The position numbers were made by a program, and so were the translations under genes. This document shows, in pieces, positions 11,691 to 21,369 of a DNA stretch of 64,000 bases. The DNA is taken from assembly GCA_963281255.1 (NCBI GenBank), contig OY725506.1:2709001-2773000 (forward strand). The letters run 5' to 3'. Position 1 is the stretch's first letter. Each line of letters opens with the position of its first letter. This DNA comes from Aphrocallistes beatrix (taxonomy: Eukaryota > Porifera > Hexactinellida > Sceptrulophora > Aphrocallistidae). The notes below the pieces were generated by a model. That model had not been told where the DNA came from. It did no database searches and saw only the letters and a program-made list of their open reading frames with translations.

Positions 11691-11961
11691 CAGAAGCGTA
11701 GCCAGCTGAATTTTTAGGGTGCGGCCATTCCGTGAGAGGGTTGCGGCACCCAATGCTAATTTGTGAAATTTTAGTGGGCACAGCCTTTGAAGTTGCGGCC
11801 TAGGCCCCATGTGCCCACCCTGGCTACGCCTCTGAACGAGGGTGCGGCACACGGGGCCAAGGCCCTCAACCCAAAAGTTTTGGGAAGTACCCTTGCCAGA
11901 CGCTAGCCGCACCCTTTCTGCACCCCTGCTGAACCCTAAAATTCACCTGGCTACATCACTG
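11691..11961. mobile_element. hAT-like element family U, full copy
   Basis: Starts CAGAAGCGTAGCCAG and ends CTGGCTACATCACTG. Perfect 8-bp target duplication ATTGTGAG at 11683-11690 and 11962-11969. Non-autonomous. Confidence 0.85.
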
Positions 11962-12214
11962 ATTGTGAGCATCCATGGTAAAGCTATGGTTACACAAAAA
12001 TGTTTCGGTTACAAAATGGTTTCACAAAAATGTTTCGAAAATAAGCTATTTTTATAAAATCTGTAAACTAACCCCCTCTAGACAAATTTAGACTCTAGAT
12101 TGGCCTAAATACTTTATGTTTCTACTTGTATCAGGGGGCATAGACACCGAGGGGGCCTGAAGGGGGCCCCCAGTTCCCCAAATCTCATCTACAGGGTTTC
12201 TCTAACAATCCCCA

Positions 12215-12435
12215 CAGGCGGGGGCGCTGAACTTTTCGAAATCTAAGGACAATTTCGGGATTCCAGGGGGGGCTCAGCCCTAAGTTTTGTATTGCGTCTA
12301 TGGGCCATCTTCGAATCCAGGCGGGGCTCGAGCCACCCCAGCCCCCCCGGGTTCGGCGCTTATGCCCACAGGTGAGATGTCTGGCCTTGGTTTAAATTTC
12401 AACCCCTCCCCTTTTAAAATAATGTCTACGCCCCT
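12215..12435. repeat. Degenerate GC-rich repeat related to 1196-1316
   Basis: Shares AATCTAAGGACAATTTCGG and CCAGGGGGGG with 1215-1255. Probably a decayed hAT-like element; ends not defined. Confidence 0.45.
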
Positions 12436-12888
12436 ATGCAAACAGAAATGTATCCCCGTTTCCATTTAGAATCCTTTTTCGTGATTATTACAGTTAATTT
12501 AGCCTTTATACTTAAGAATAAGAAAAATGCGAGTCATTTCTATACCAATACCTAATAGAGTATTATGATAGAGAAAACTAGTAGTTTACAGATGACATAT
12601 AGTTTCATACCTGGTGAAATCATATTTTCTTCACCTGAATCGATTTTGTGGAATTGTGGCAGCATATTTAACTGTAAACTTCTAACTACCTTGAACGAAA
12701 CGATCGTGATCATCACTATTCTTTAATCACATTTAAATTAATTAAATGCCGAGCAGTTTATTAGTTTTCCGAGTACGTATACTATAGTAGGCTAACTTCT
12801 GAAATGATCGAGATGTCCGACTTGTCATATCTTCTCTCCTCAAAAGCTATACTAGTTAAGGAATTCAAATTTTCTGGAAAGGTGTAAT

Positions 12889-13247
12889 CAAGGCTGGATT
12901 CGGTTAACCGGCTAACCGCCGTCGATCTCGGTTAACGGTTAAGAAAATCTTGGATCGGCTAGCCGATCTGCTTTATTTTCTAAATATTTACACTAATTTC
13001 ATTGTTTTTCGACAGAGATTCATGAATATTACTTCTAAAAAAATAATAATACATTATTATTTCTATTTTTAACCATATAGTATATTTCGAGACAACTGAA
13101 AATTATCAAATTAATCACTAGCAGGTTAAATATTAGTCTAAAAATCCATATTTCAACCAATTAGTATTGACATCGGTTAACCGGTTAACCGCCCTAGAGG
13201 AAACCAAAATAACCGAGCCCTAAAATCGGTTAACCAACCCCAGCCCT
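12889..13247. mobile_element. hAT-like element family Z (GGTTAACCG tips)
   Basis: Tips CAAGGCTGGATTCGGTTAAC and its degenerate inverse. Perfect 8-bp duplication GGTGTAAT at 12881-12888 and 13248-13255. Both arms carry repeated GGTTAACCG palindromes. Confidence 0.8.
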
Positions 13248-13433
13248 GGTGTAATGAAGCATGTATATACGATTTTCGATCCGACACATTTTTTCCAAAT
13301 AAACAAGTTGTTTTGAAGTCGACTCTTTGTATAATCAATACTCAGCATTTTTTACGTCTGAGAAGTTTTGAAACAAGTGAAAACTCCCTGCACCCTTGGA
13401 AGCTTGATAGACCTTAATTTGGCCAAGAATCTA

Positions 13434-13532
13434 TTCTATTTATAGTAAAGACCACACATATTTATGGTTTTCCCGCCCAAAATGACTTTTTGCGGGAAAA
13501 CCATGGAAATGTGGGTCTTTACTATAAATAGA
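13434..13532. repeat. Inverted repeat (TTATAGTAAAGACC arms)
   Basis: CTATTTATAGTAAAGACC on the left pairs with GGTCTTTACTATAAATAG on the right; inner GGTTTTCCCGC pairs with GCGGGAAAACC. About 95 bp, nearly perfect. Confidence 0.75.
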
Positions 13533-13831
13533 ACCGAAAACGAGTAACAAAATACTTAGTCCACCGTTGGGTGAATAAATTAATTAATAAAATAATGTGA
13601 TTATTTGATTTCTCTGACATCAGAATCCTATTTTTTATCCTTGGTCCAATTTTGATAGAAATTCAAAGCTTCTTATCCGTGTTCCAAAATCACATTTTCA
13701 TAATAAATTTTAACTCTTTTCCTAGGTTTATAGATACAGTCGAATCGGGATTTGTTTTTTTACCCTGGGATTTTTGTCCATCGGTCCTTTTCGTCGCTAG
13801 GCCTGTAAACTTTGTTTTATTATTAGTGTTC

Positions 13832-13957
13832 ATAGGTGTAACTATATTCTGTGGACCCTCTCCTATTAACCGTAATACAAAATTTCGAATTCTGTGGACC
13901 CCCTGATATCTTCTGTGGACCACTAAGGGTCTATGGACCCCAGGTTGGGAACCACTG
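13832..13957. mobile_element. hAT-like family F (left end missing)
   Basis: Contains CTGTGGACCACTAAGG and ends GGTTGGGAACCACTG, the right tip of the family. Confidence 0.7.
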
Positions 13958-14485
13958 TCCTAGACTATGAAATCAATTGGACAAAAACTGTACTTAATCC
14001 TTTATCTTTTAGTGCATTCATCCTAAACTCACGCAATTAATGAAACAATGTTTTATCAAAAGAATAATTACACAGCTAACCACACATCTTGTCTTTTCTT
14101 AGTGCTTTAATAACGGCAAATTTGCTTGTAATTGAGAGTAGCAGAACGAATGCAAATTTTTTATTATCTATTTTGTTGAGTATATAAAAGCGACGGAATC
14201 CTTGAAAGTGAGATTTTAAAATTATGATGTTATTTCTTCACCTAAAGTTCCCTTGTTTTCTCTAAACTGAGAAAAAATAATGAATAGCTATGACCAGATT
14301 GTTTGATTTGCCGTGGCCATTCCAGTTTGGGAGGAAATTTGGGAATAACTTAGGTGGTGTATCCATTGTCCAGTTTTTTATAGATGTTTTAGGAAAAAAA
14401 TATATGTGAGTAGTATATGCAAATTTATATGAAATCTAGTTAGTCTTTTTTTGCAGCAATTTTAATGCGATTATTTGAGCATATA

Positions 14486-14656
14486 CAGTCGACTCCGATT
14501 AATAGGGTCACTGTTTAATCGGGTCACTTTTGGCAGGACCGGAATAGCTCTCACACATAGAAGTTAATACCAAATATTTTCGGTTAATAGGATTCTCCGC
14601 TCAATCGGGGCAAAATGTCTTCAAACCGATGTGACCCTATAAAGCGGAGTCGACTG
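14486..14656. mobile_element. MITE family A (copy 5)
   Basis: Reverse-oriented copy with both tips and TA at each side; slightly shortened inside. Confidence 0.8.
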
Positions 14657-14698
14657 TATTATACATAATAACTGATTTGACGTTATAACTGTAACCAT

Positions 14699-14930
14699 AC
14701 ATGCTAACCGTACCGCTTTTTTCACTAGACTATTGAGCTAATTTTCTCGAGTGTCCCGTTAGCATGCGTAACATATACTGTCGACTCTACTTAATAGGGT
14801 CACTGTTTAATCAGGCCATTTTTGGCAGGAGCGAAAAGCTCACACATAGAAGCTAATTCAAAATCCCGCGAAATTCAACCCCGCGCGTTTCGCTTTTATC
14901 ATGGCTCAAGTTGGCATGTGTAACTTATAT
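14699..14930. repeat. Family G copy split by a partial MITE A
   Basis: Left piece CATGCTAACCG to GAGTGTCCCG; right piece CCCGCGAAATTCAACC to CAAGTTGGCATG. A truncated family A MITE (about 14778-14865) separates them. Confidence 0.6.
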
Positions 14931-14972
14931 ATGACTAAAAAGTTTTTTCGCTAACTAGCAATATTCTCAGAG

Positions 14973-17900
14973 ATGGATACAGATCCGTATGAACCTCCCG
15001 TCAAGATGCGTCCACCAAGACAAATGCCAGGCAAAATTTCAGATAACCAAGAAATGAGTCAGGCCCAGCAGTCTCTAGCTTGGAAAGTTCGGTGTAGAAG
15101 TAATCCCGAAGAGTTATTCTCGAAGGGAATTCTTCCAGATAAGGAGAGGTTCGCGAATCCAGTTTTTTTGGAGCAAAAGCGACGGCTTTCTATCGCGAAG
15201 ACTTCTGATACGATAAAGAAGAAGTTAGTCAATCGGCCTGATAGAGGTGAGTTTGTGAATTTCTCTGAAATTTTTGAGGGATTTTTTTTACTCATTATCG
15301 TTCAGAGGGCACATTGAGTAAAAAAAAGATTATGTTGATAAAAAGATTTACAGTCAGGGGCGTTTATTATGACCTAACCTCCTGGTCCCAATTTCAGTTT
15401 GTAGATAGGATTTGTATTGAATCAAGTTCGCTTAATATGAAGTATCTCTATTATGAACATATTTTTTGGTCCCCTGGTGGTTCACAATAAGCGACCCTGA
15501 CTGTACTTCATATTAACAGTTAGGGTCGCTTATTGTGAACCACCAGGGGACCAAAAAATCTGTTCATAATAGAGATACTTCATATTAAGCGAACTTGATT
15601 CAATACAAATCCTATCTTACAAAATGAAATTGGGACCAGGAGGTTAGTTCATAATAAACGAATGTTCATATTAAGCGACCCTGACTGTATTTCTATTGTG
15701 AACAAATTTTTTGGTCCCCTGGTGGTTCACAAAAAGCGACCCTGACTGTACTTTTATGTATATCGGCCTATGGAGTGACTTTGGGGATTATTTTGGCCGA
15801 TAACATACATGCCAACCTCTGCAAGAAAAAAAGCGGGACAGTTGACAAGTATGCGGGAGAAATCAATTCTCTGACCGATATACATACTTACATAACTTTC
15901 CCTTATGAGTACACTTCCCCTCTATTTTATGATAATCAACTAATTCAGCGGTTTTCAACCTTTTTGTGTAGCAATTTTCCTATATTCTGTGGACCCCCTC
16001 CTATTAACTGTAACGCAAAATTTCGAATCCTGTGGACCCCCTGATATCTTCTGTGGACCACTAAGGGGTCCATGGATCCCAGGTTTGGAACCACTGTACT
16101 AATTTATCGGTTCTATTTCCTCCTCTCAGTCACACTGCAGGACAAGAACATTCTTCGCTCCAGCAACCTCACCAGTCCACTTCTTCAAGCTTCACAGCTC
16201 TCTTTAGACCGGAAACGCACAGCTGATCGATTAAACCAACAACTTTCCGAACGTCCCGGCCCTATCGACCTAATTTCCAAAGGTATCCTCCCGGTACCAC
16301 CCGGAGTGGGTACCGGCACTACCACCAGTAATGGTCCAACGGTGAAAGAGCAGACCTTTTTTCAGAAGCTGGCCAAAGCTGCGAGAAGAGATTCTTATTC
16401 TTCCAATGAAGATGTGGGTGGATGGAGTCCTGAAACGAGTGAGCAGGGATCAAGTGAGTTTCTGTTATAGATATTTTGCTCATAAAATGGTTGCTAATAC
16501 GCGAAATTGCTAATAAGGGAACAGAATTAATACACAATCTTCACCTGAAACCTGAAGATTGGTTGCTAATAGAGCAATTTTGCTAATAAGGGAGCTGCTG
16601 ATAAGCAAATTCCACTGTATCTCATTCCGTAAACTGGGGCGACTTTGGCCCTAAGAGGTTGCTTTGTCCCACAATAATAATTTTAATAAAATATACTCAA
16701 ACTTATAAAAATCAATGATAATATGTTGAATGAAACTCTCAATATATCAAAAGGTATTTAAACCGCAATATTTTTAAGTTTGAGTATATTTTATTAAAAT
16801 TGCTATTGTGGGACAAAGCAACCTCTTAGGCCAAAGTCGCCCCAGTTTACGGTACCGTCTTTTCCCTGCGCTTATTTTTTTCGTGCACAAAAACCCTTGA
16901 AGCTCATAAATTAAATTCTGACCAAAAGTTATGTAGCCACGAATAAAAACCGTTACTATGAGAGTCGTAGGAGTAGGAAATCTTCTAAATCAGGTAGAGT
17001 CTTTCCCTGAATTATTTGTGTATTAAACCCCCTGCGCTTGCTTTTTTCGTGCTCAAAAACCCCTGAAGCTCATAAATTTAAAGTAACGCATCGGTTGGAA
17101 AACAGTCGCATTTGGAAGAGATAAACGATTTTCAATCTCATTACTATTCACTATTCATAAATACAACTAGCCATTACAAATGGTTTACCTACCTTAAAAT
17201 GTTCCCATCTTATCTAACCAGTGGCGGATCCAGGATTTGTCAAAGGGGGGGCAATGAGCGAACGTAGTGAGCGATTGTATATATAATATAGGGGGGTCTA
17301 GGGGTAAACCCCCCAGAAAAAAATTTCAATCCTAAACAGCTCACTCTTGCCCCCCCAGGTTTTATTCTATTTCCCAAAACTTGGCGCCTATGCTAGGAGC
17401 GTATCACTGGAGTGCCATGGCTCTACCAATAATTCATTAAAAAGTCATTATAGTACCTTACCAGTGCATTTGTATTATCTCGTGGTCGCTATTCTAAAAA
17501 AATATATTGTGATACAGATAGGAAATTCGGCCGTAAGATTCAACGGTACTTGATAGAGATTATTATCAGAGTTTCATACATGGGGAGGGAGAGAAATGTA
17601 CCCCTGTGTAGTTAGATGGCCCCTACCCCAGAACTCCCCCTCCTATATGAAACACTGTTTATAATTGTGCCAATTTTGCTTTTCCGAACTTTGTGTCTTT
17701 CTCGGACATGAGACAGAGACAAAAATATATTTAATGTCTCCCCCCCTCCTCTCCATAGGTTTAGTCAGGGTTTCATCCAGCTTTCCGAAGTCATACGCCT
17801 AAATGGACGTCACCATTTTTCTACGCGCCTAGACTCATTTTTATATATGTTTGATGCCGCGTGCCTAAGTAGGCGTATGCCGCGCGCGCCTAGCCTAAAA

Positions 17901-20063
17901 AAATCATACGCCTAATTATGATCCATGGGATCAAATACGCGCCTCTAGGCGCGCCCAGTACGCCTAGATGAAAGCCTGGGTTTATTTTTCAAAGCCTATG
18001 CTTTCCAGTTCTCTTCACAATTTCTTTCTTAACTGAAATACCATCTCACTTTTTTTTTACAAATTTTATCCACCAATCTTTATCTAAGCAAGGGTGGATT
18101 CGGTTATGGGATTCGGGATTCGGTTACGGTCATGGGGAGGGGAGAGAAGTGTACCCCTGTGTAGTTAAATGGCCCCTACCCCAGAATTCCCCCTCCTATA
18201 TGAAACACTGGTTATAATTGTGCCAATTTTGCTTTTCCGAACTTTGTGTCTTTCTCGGACATGAGACAGAGACAAAAATATGTTTAATGTCTCCCCCCCT
18301 CCTCTCCATAGGTTTATTTTTCATAGCCTATGCTTTCCAGTTCTCTTCACAATTTCTATCTTAACTGAAATACTATCTCACTTTTTTTTACAAATTTTAT
18401 CCACCAATCTTGATCTAAGTTGACTAATTCATGAATTATCAATGAATTACTCAAAATTTGAAACTACAGTCGACTCCGCTTAATAGGGCCACATCGGTCC
18501 TGGCGTATTTTGACCCGATTAAGCGGAGAACCCTATTAACCGAAAATATTTTTGTATTAGCTTCTATGTGTGAGAGCTATTCCGGTCCTGCCAAAAGTGA
18601 CCCGATTAAGCGGCTGACCCGATTAAACAGTGGCCCTATTAAGCGGAGTCGACTGTACATGTAAAATAATGAAAAAAATATTTGATATTTCGCTTAGGGA
18701 CTGAGCAATGTTAGAGGTATATAACATGAGTAACCTTATAACCACTTTTGGGCATAGAATCTGCACTAATGTTTGAGATTTTGAATAATTCATTAATTGA
18801 ATAATTCATAATTCTTCATCTTTCAACGAATTATTCAACTTAGATCTTGATGTCAATTTTATTTCAATTTTAGACATTTCAACTGATTCAATTTACCGCA
18901 ACAAAGCGTCTGCTCACTCGACTGGAATCTCACCGAAAAATAATAAAAAGCGCAATAACAAACAGCAAAGCAAATCCAAATCGAAAACACAGTACAACTT
19001 CCATCAATACACAGCTTCCAACTACCATAAAGACCCAGTGGTAAAAGTCCCATCTTCTTCCAATGAATCGAACGAAAATCGAATTTCTAGAGATAAAAAG
19101 CAGCGATCTAGCTTCGAGGTTTGTGTCAATCAACAACAGCTGTTGCTACAGTTTCAGATCATGCAGGGATATCCGAATATGAAAGAGGTTTTGACTCCGG
19201 ATAAGTTGAAAAAAATTCTTGGACAAACTCAGGAAGCTCATAACTTGGTGAGTGATTTTTTCACTAAGTGTAAAATTTCGCAGATCGGATTGCAAGAGAA
19301 GAATTTGCAAGAATTGCGAAATATATGCAAACAAAATTGCTTGCCAACGACAGGGAAAAAGGCAGAATTAATTGATCGCATTTTAAACTACCAAAAAACA
19401 CATTCTTTACAGTTACCAGAGGATAAAAACCACCAAAATTTAAACGATTATCAGTCGAAAGAATCTTTTTCTTCCAACGAATCTGAGATGAAATCACCTC
19501 AAATTCCATTAAAACCACCGACGATTGATGACAAAAGTCATTTTTATATGCCTTCACACTCTCTACCAGTTCAAAGCACGGCTCATGAACAGTGGAAAAA
19601 GGTTCCTCTACTTCCACAGCCAAATTTCCTAACCGAAATGCCCAATCTTCAATTGAAGTTGAGTGATACTTTGAATTCCTCAATGCCAGTCAATTCTCAG
19701 TCATGTCCAGAGCCGTTACACTTATTGCAACCGTCGATCAAGCCTGAAGATTGTATGTATGCTTCAGAAATGCCGGAAATCCAACCGAATATCTTCCCAC
19801 CAAGGGACCCACAGCCTGAATACTATCAGAATCAATTGGTTGATTCTTCGCTTTATTATCCGCAATTGGCTAATACACAGTTACCGGGAACTTTTCCATC
19901 ATATACCGAACCCATGCCGGTTTTAAGCCCTCATACACACCCGAATTCTAACCTCCCGGACTATCTACCGGTGAATAATTATGATTATCCTAACGGTTTT
20001 TGTATCGATCCCCAACAACCGAATGAATTATACACTACCCAAGAGAACTATCCATACTATTAA
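14973..20063 (+). CDS. MRTF: Myocardin-related transcription factor (MRTF/MKL) homologue
   Basis: Three exons with agreeing phases, 14973-15246, 16130-16453 and 18874-20063, encode 595 residues. RPEL-type motifs lie at residues 35-56 (NPEELFSKGILP, degenerate), 70-103 (KKKLVNRPDRVTLQDKNIL) and 119-147 (LNQQLSERPGPIDL then KGILPV); in the family these bind G-actin and control nuclear entry. A basic stretch (SPKNNKKRNNKQQSKSKSK) is followed by YNFHQY, equivalent to the KYHQY box beside the SRF-binding B1 region. Next comes NQQQLLLQFQIMQ, equivalent to the Q-rich segment. A SAP domain follows at about 337-372 (NLQELRNICKQNCLPTTGKK). The C-terminus is Pro/Asn/Gln-rich, consistent with a transactivation region. 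No clear leucine zipper is visible. TATTCTCAG before the ATG suggests an upstream non-coding exon. Expected role: SRF coactivator responding to actin dynamics. Confidence 0.9.
15351..15748. mobile_element. MITE family B array (copy 2), MRTF intron 1
   Basis: More than two units in head-to-head and tail-to-tail order. CAGTCAGGG tips or their inverses occur near 15351, 15505, 15690 and 15748. Confidence 0.8.
15946..16096. mobile_element. hAT-like family F, 33 nt before MRTF exon 2
   Basis: Tips CAGCGGTTTTCAACC and GGTTTGGAACCACTG. Target duplication AACTAATT (15938-15945) / TACTAATT (16097-16104), 7 of 8 identical. The acceptor of exon 2 is at 16128-16129. Confidence 0.8.
16474..16617. mobile_element. 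MITE family C (left end missing)
   Basis: Begins inside the element (TTTTGCTCATAAAATGG) about 20 nt after the donor of MRTF exon 2 and ends in the complete right tip TTCCACTG. Confidence 0.75.
16627..16853. repeat. Long inverted repeat family V
   Basis: Arms of roughly 90 bp: CGTAAACTGGGGCGACTTTG at the left pairs with its inverse at the right; inner TTTGTCCCACAAT also pairs. Non-coding. Confidence 0.75.
16862..17150 (+). pseudogene. Displaced duplicate of Acinus exon 3 and its downstream intron
   Basis: GTAGCCACGAATAAAAACCG through TCTAAATCAGGTAGAG and on to GAGATAAACGATTTTCAAT matches Acinus 4228-4455, covering the end of exon 3, its donor and about 145 nt of intron. It sits in MRTF intron 2. 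A partial second copy of the downstream part precedes it at 16862-16912. It carries intron sequence, so it is a DNA-level copy, not a retrocopy. No sign that it is used as an exon. Confidence 0.75.
17217..17345. repeat. Family L-like fragment (GGCGGATCCAGGATTT)
   Basis: CAGTGGCGGATCCAGGATTT resembles the tip of the hAT-like element at 5230-5453; a G-run follows. The right end is not defined. Confidence 0.5.
17577..18418. repeat. Tandem duplication in MRTF intron 2, first unit interrupted by a hAT-like element
   Basis: Unit 1 (17577-18085, interrupted) and unit 2 (18131-18418) share about 290 bp, including GTACCCCTGTGTAGTTA and TCTTTCTCGGACATGAGAC. Only unit 1 carries the 213-bp insertion at 17766-17978. 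Confidence 0.8.
17766..17978. mobile_element. hAT-like element with CGCCTA repeats
   Basis: Tips CAGGGTTTCATCCAG and CTAGATGAAAGCCTG. Duplication GGTTTAGT/GGTTTATT. The interior repeats TACGCCTAA and GGCGCG units. The second unit of the surrounding tandem duplication supplies the empty site. Confidence 0.8.
18467..18655. mobile_element. MITE family A (copy 7) inside an older repeat
   Basis: Full copy. Flanks match the reverse complement of 718-848, which lacks the MITE, so the empty TA site is visible elsewhere in the window. Confidence 0.85.
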
Positions 20064-20135
20064 GTTGTTAAAATTTATAAAGATGATGTTGTATTTCCGG
20101 TCTGAAGAGAAGAAATCAGAAATCGTTCCAACACC

Positions 20136-20141
20136 AATAAA
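20136..20141 (+). terminator. Polyadenylation signal of the MRTF gene
   Basis: AATAAA 73 nt after the stop codon, followed by a T-rich stretch. Confidence 0.5.
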
Positions 20142-20374
20142 ACTTTATTCTTTCAAAATTTGTTTGGTTATATGTTGATTGTCTGTTTAGATAGATTTTC
20201 TCTATAATTCAGAATTTAATTAAGGTAGAGTCGACTCCGCTTAATTGGGACGAAAAATGTCATATTTTAGTTTTTAATTTTTTTTGGAAATTCAACTGAA
20301 ATTTCACAGCGCAGAAGTTCTGAATGCATCATAGTTTTGAGATATAGTCAAATCTCACCGATATAAGCATATGT

Positions 20375-20455
20375 ACAGTGGTGTTTGCTTATTAGCAATT
20401 GCTCTAATAGCAATATTTGTCTATTAGCAAGTTATTTTCAGGTCCCAAACGTGCT
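20375..20455. mobile_element. MITE family C fragment
   Basis: CAGTGGTGTTTGCTTATTAG start and GCAAGTTATTTTCAGGTCCC; the right part is missing. Confidence 0.55.
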
Positions 20456-20463
20456 TATTATGT

Positions 20464-20955
20464 TACGCAGCATTGAATTCCGCGGGACATGGCTGGACGC
20501 AATAGAAAAGTATTATACATAGAATAAAAAAAGCAGGACATAATGGGGAAATTTCTTGTAAAAGTGGGACACTCGTGAAAATCAGCTCAATAGAAGAGTG
20601 AAAAAAACCCCGGGACAGTTGGCATGTATACGAGTGTCCCGCTTTTATATGAATTTCCCCATTACAGTCAGGGTCGCTTATCGTGAACCACCAGGGGACC
20701 AAAAAATCTGTTCATAATAGAGATACTTCATATTAAGCGAACTTGATTCAATGCAAATCCTATCTAAAAAATGAAATTGGGACCAGGAGGTTAGTTCATA
20801 ATAAACGAATGTTAATATTAAAGAGGTTCATAATAAGCGACCCTGACTGTATGTCCCGCTTTTTTCTACTAGTATGTATAATACTTTCCTATTGCATCCC
20901 GCCATGTCCCGCGAAATTCAACGCCGCATCCCGTTTTTATCAAGGCTCAAGTTGG
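20464..20955. mobile_element. Family G repeat with a MITE B nested inside
   Basis: Family G phrases on both sides (GCGGGACATGGCTGGACGC left, GTCCCGCGAAATTCAACG right). A complete TA-flanked MITE B lies at 20664-20849. Confidence 0.75.
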
Positions 20956-21369
20956 CATGTATGTATAAGGATGTGCACTATAGGGAGATTTGACTGTATA
21001 TAACGTTTGGCCTTGGATGTACCATAATTCTGGCAACTAAATTATGTTCTTTTGGCAAAAAACTGAAATGTAATTATTTTTTCACAAGATAGGAGTCACA
21101 ATACAAATCATTAGCCAAAAAATACAATTTAATTGTCAGAATATTGCATCATTTGGGCCTCAATAGAAAATATCGGATCAACGTAGTTATTTTCCGTAAG
21201 AGATGTCTGTCATTGACTATTAATGAGAATCAACTATCTCGAGATATTATTTTCTATGATAAATAGTATATCGAGATAGTTGATACAAACTCTTAAAAAA
21301 GAACTCGAAAAAAATAGAATTTTCAGCTTTAAAAAACTCTTCTATTTTAATGATTAAAACCAAATTAGC

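Larger units (their letters stand above)
9892..14972. other. Intergenic region between Acinus and MRTF
   Basis: No coding exon is supported. 10300-10700 holds two family G copies. 10850-11430 and 13960-14480 show nothing recognisable. The remainder is transposon sequence listed separately. A 5' untranslated exon of the MRTF gene may lie here, because TATTCTCAG sits immediately before its ATG context. Confidence 0.6.
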
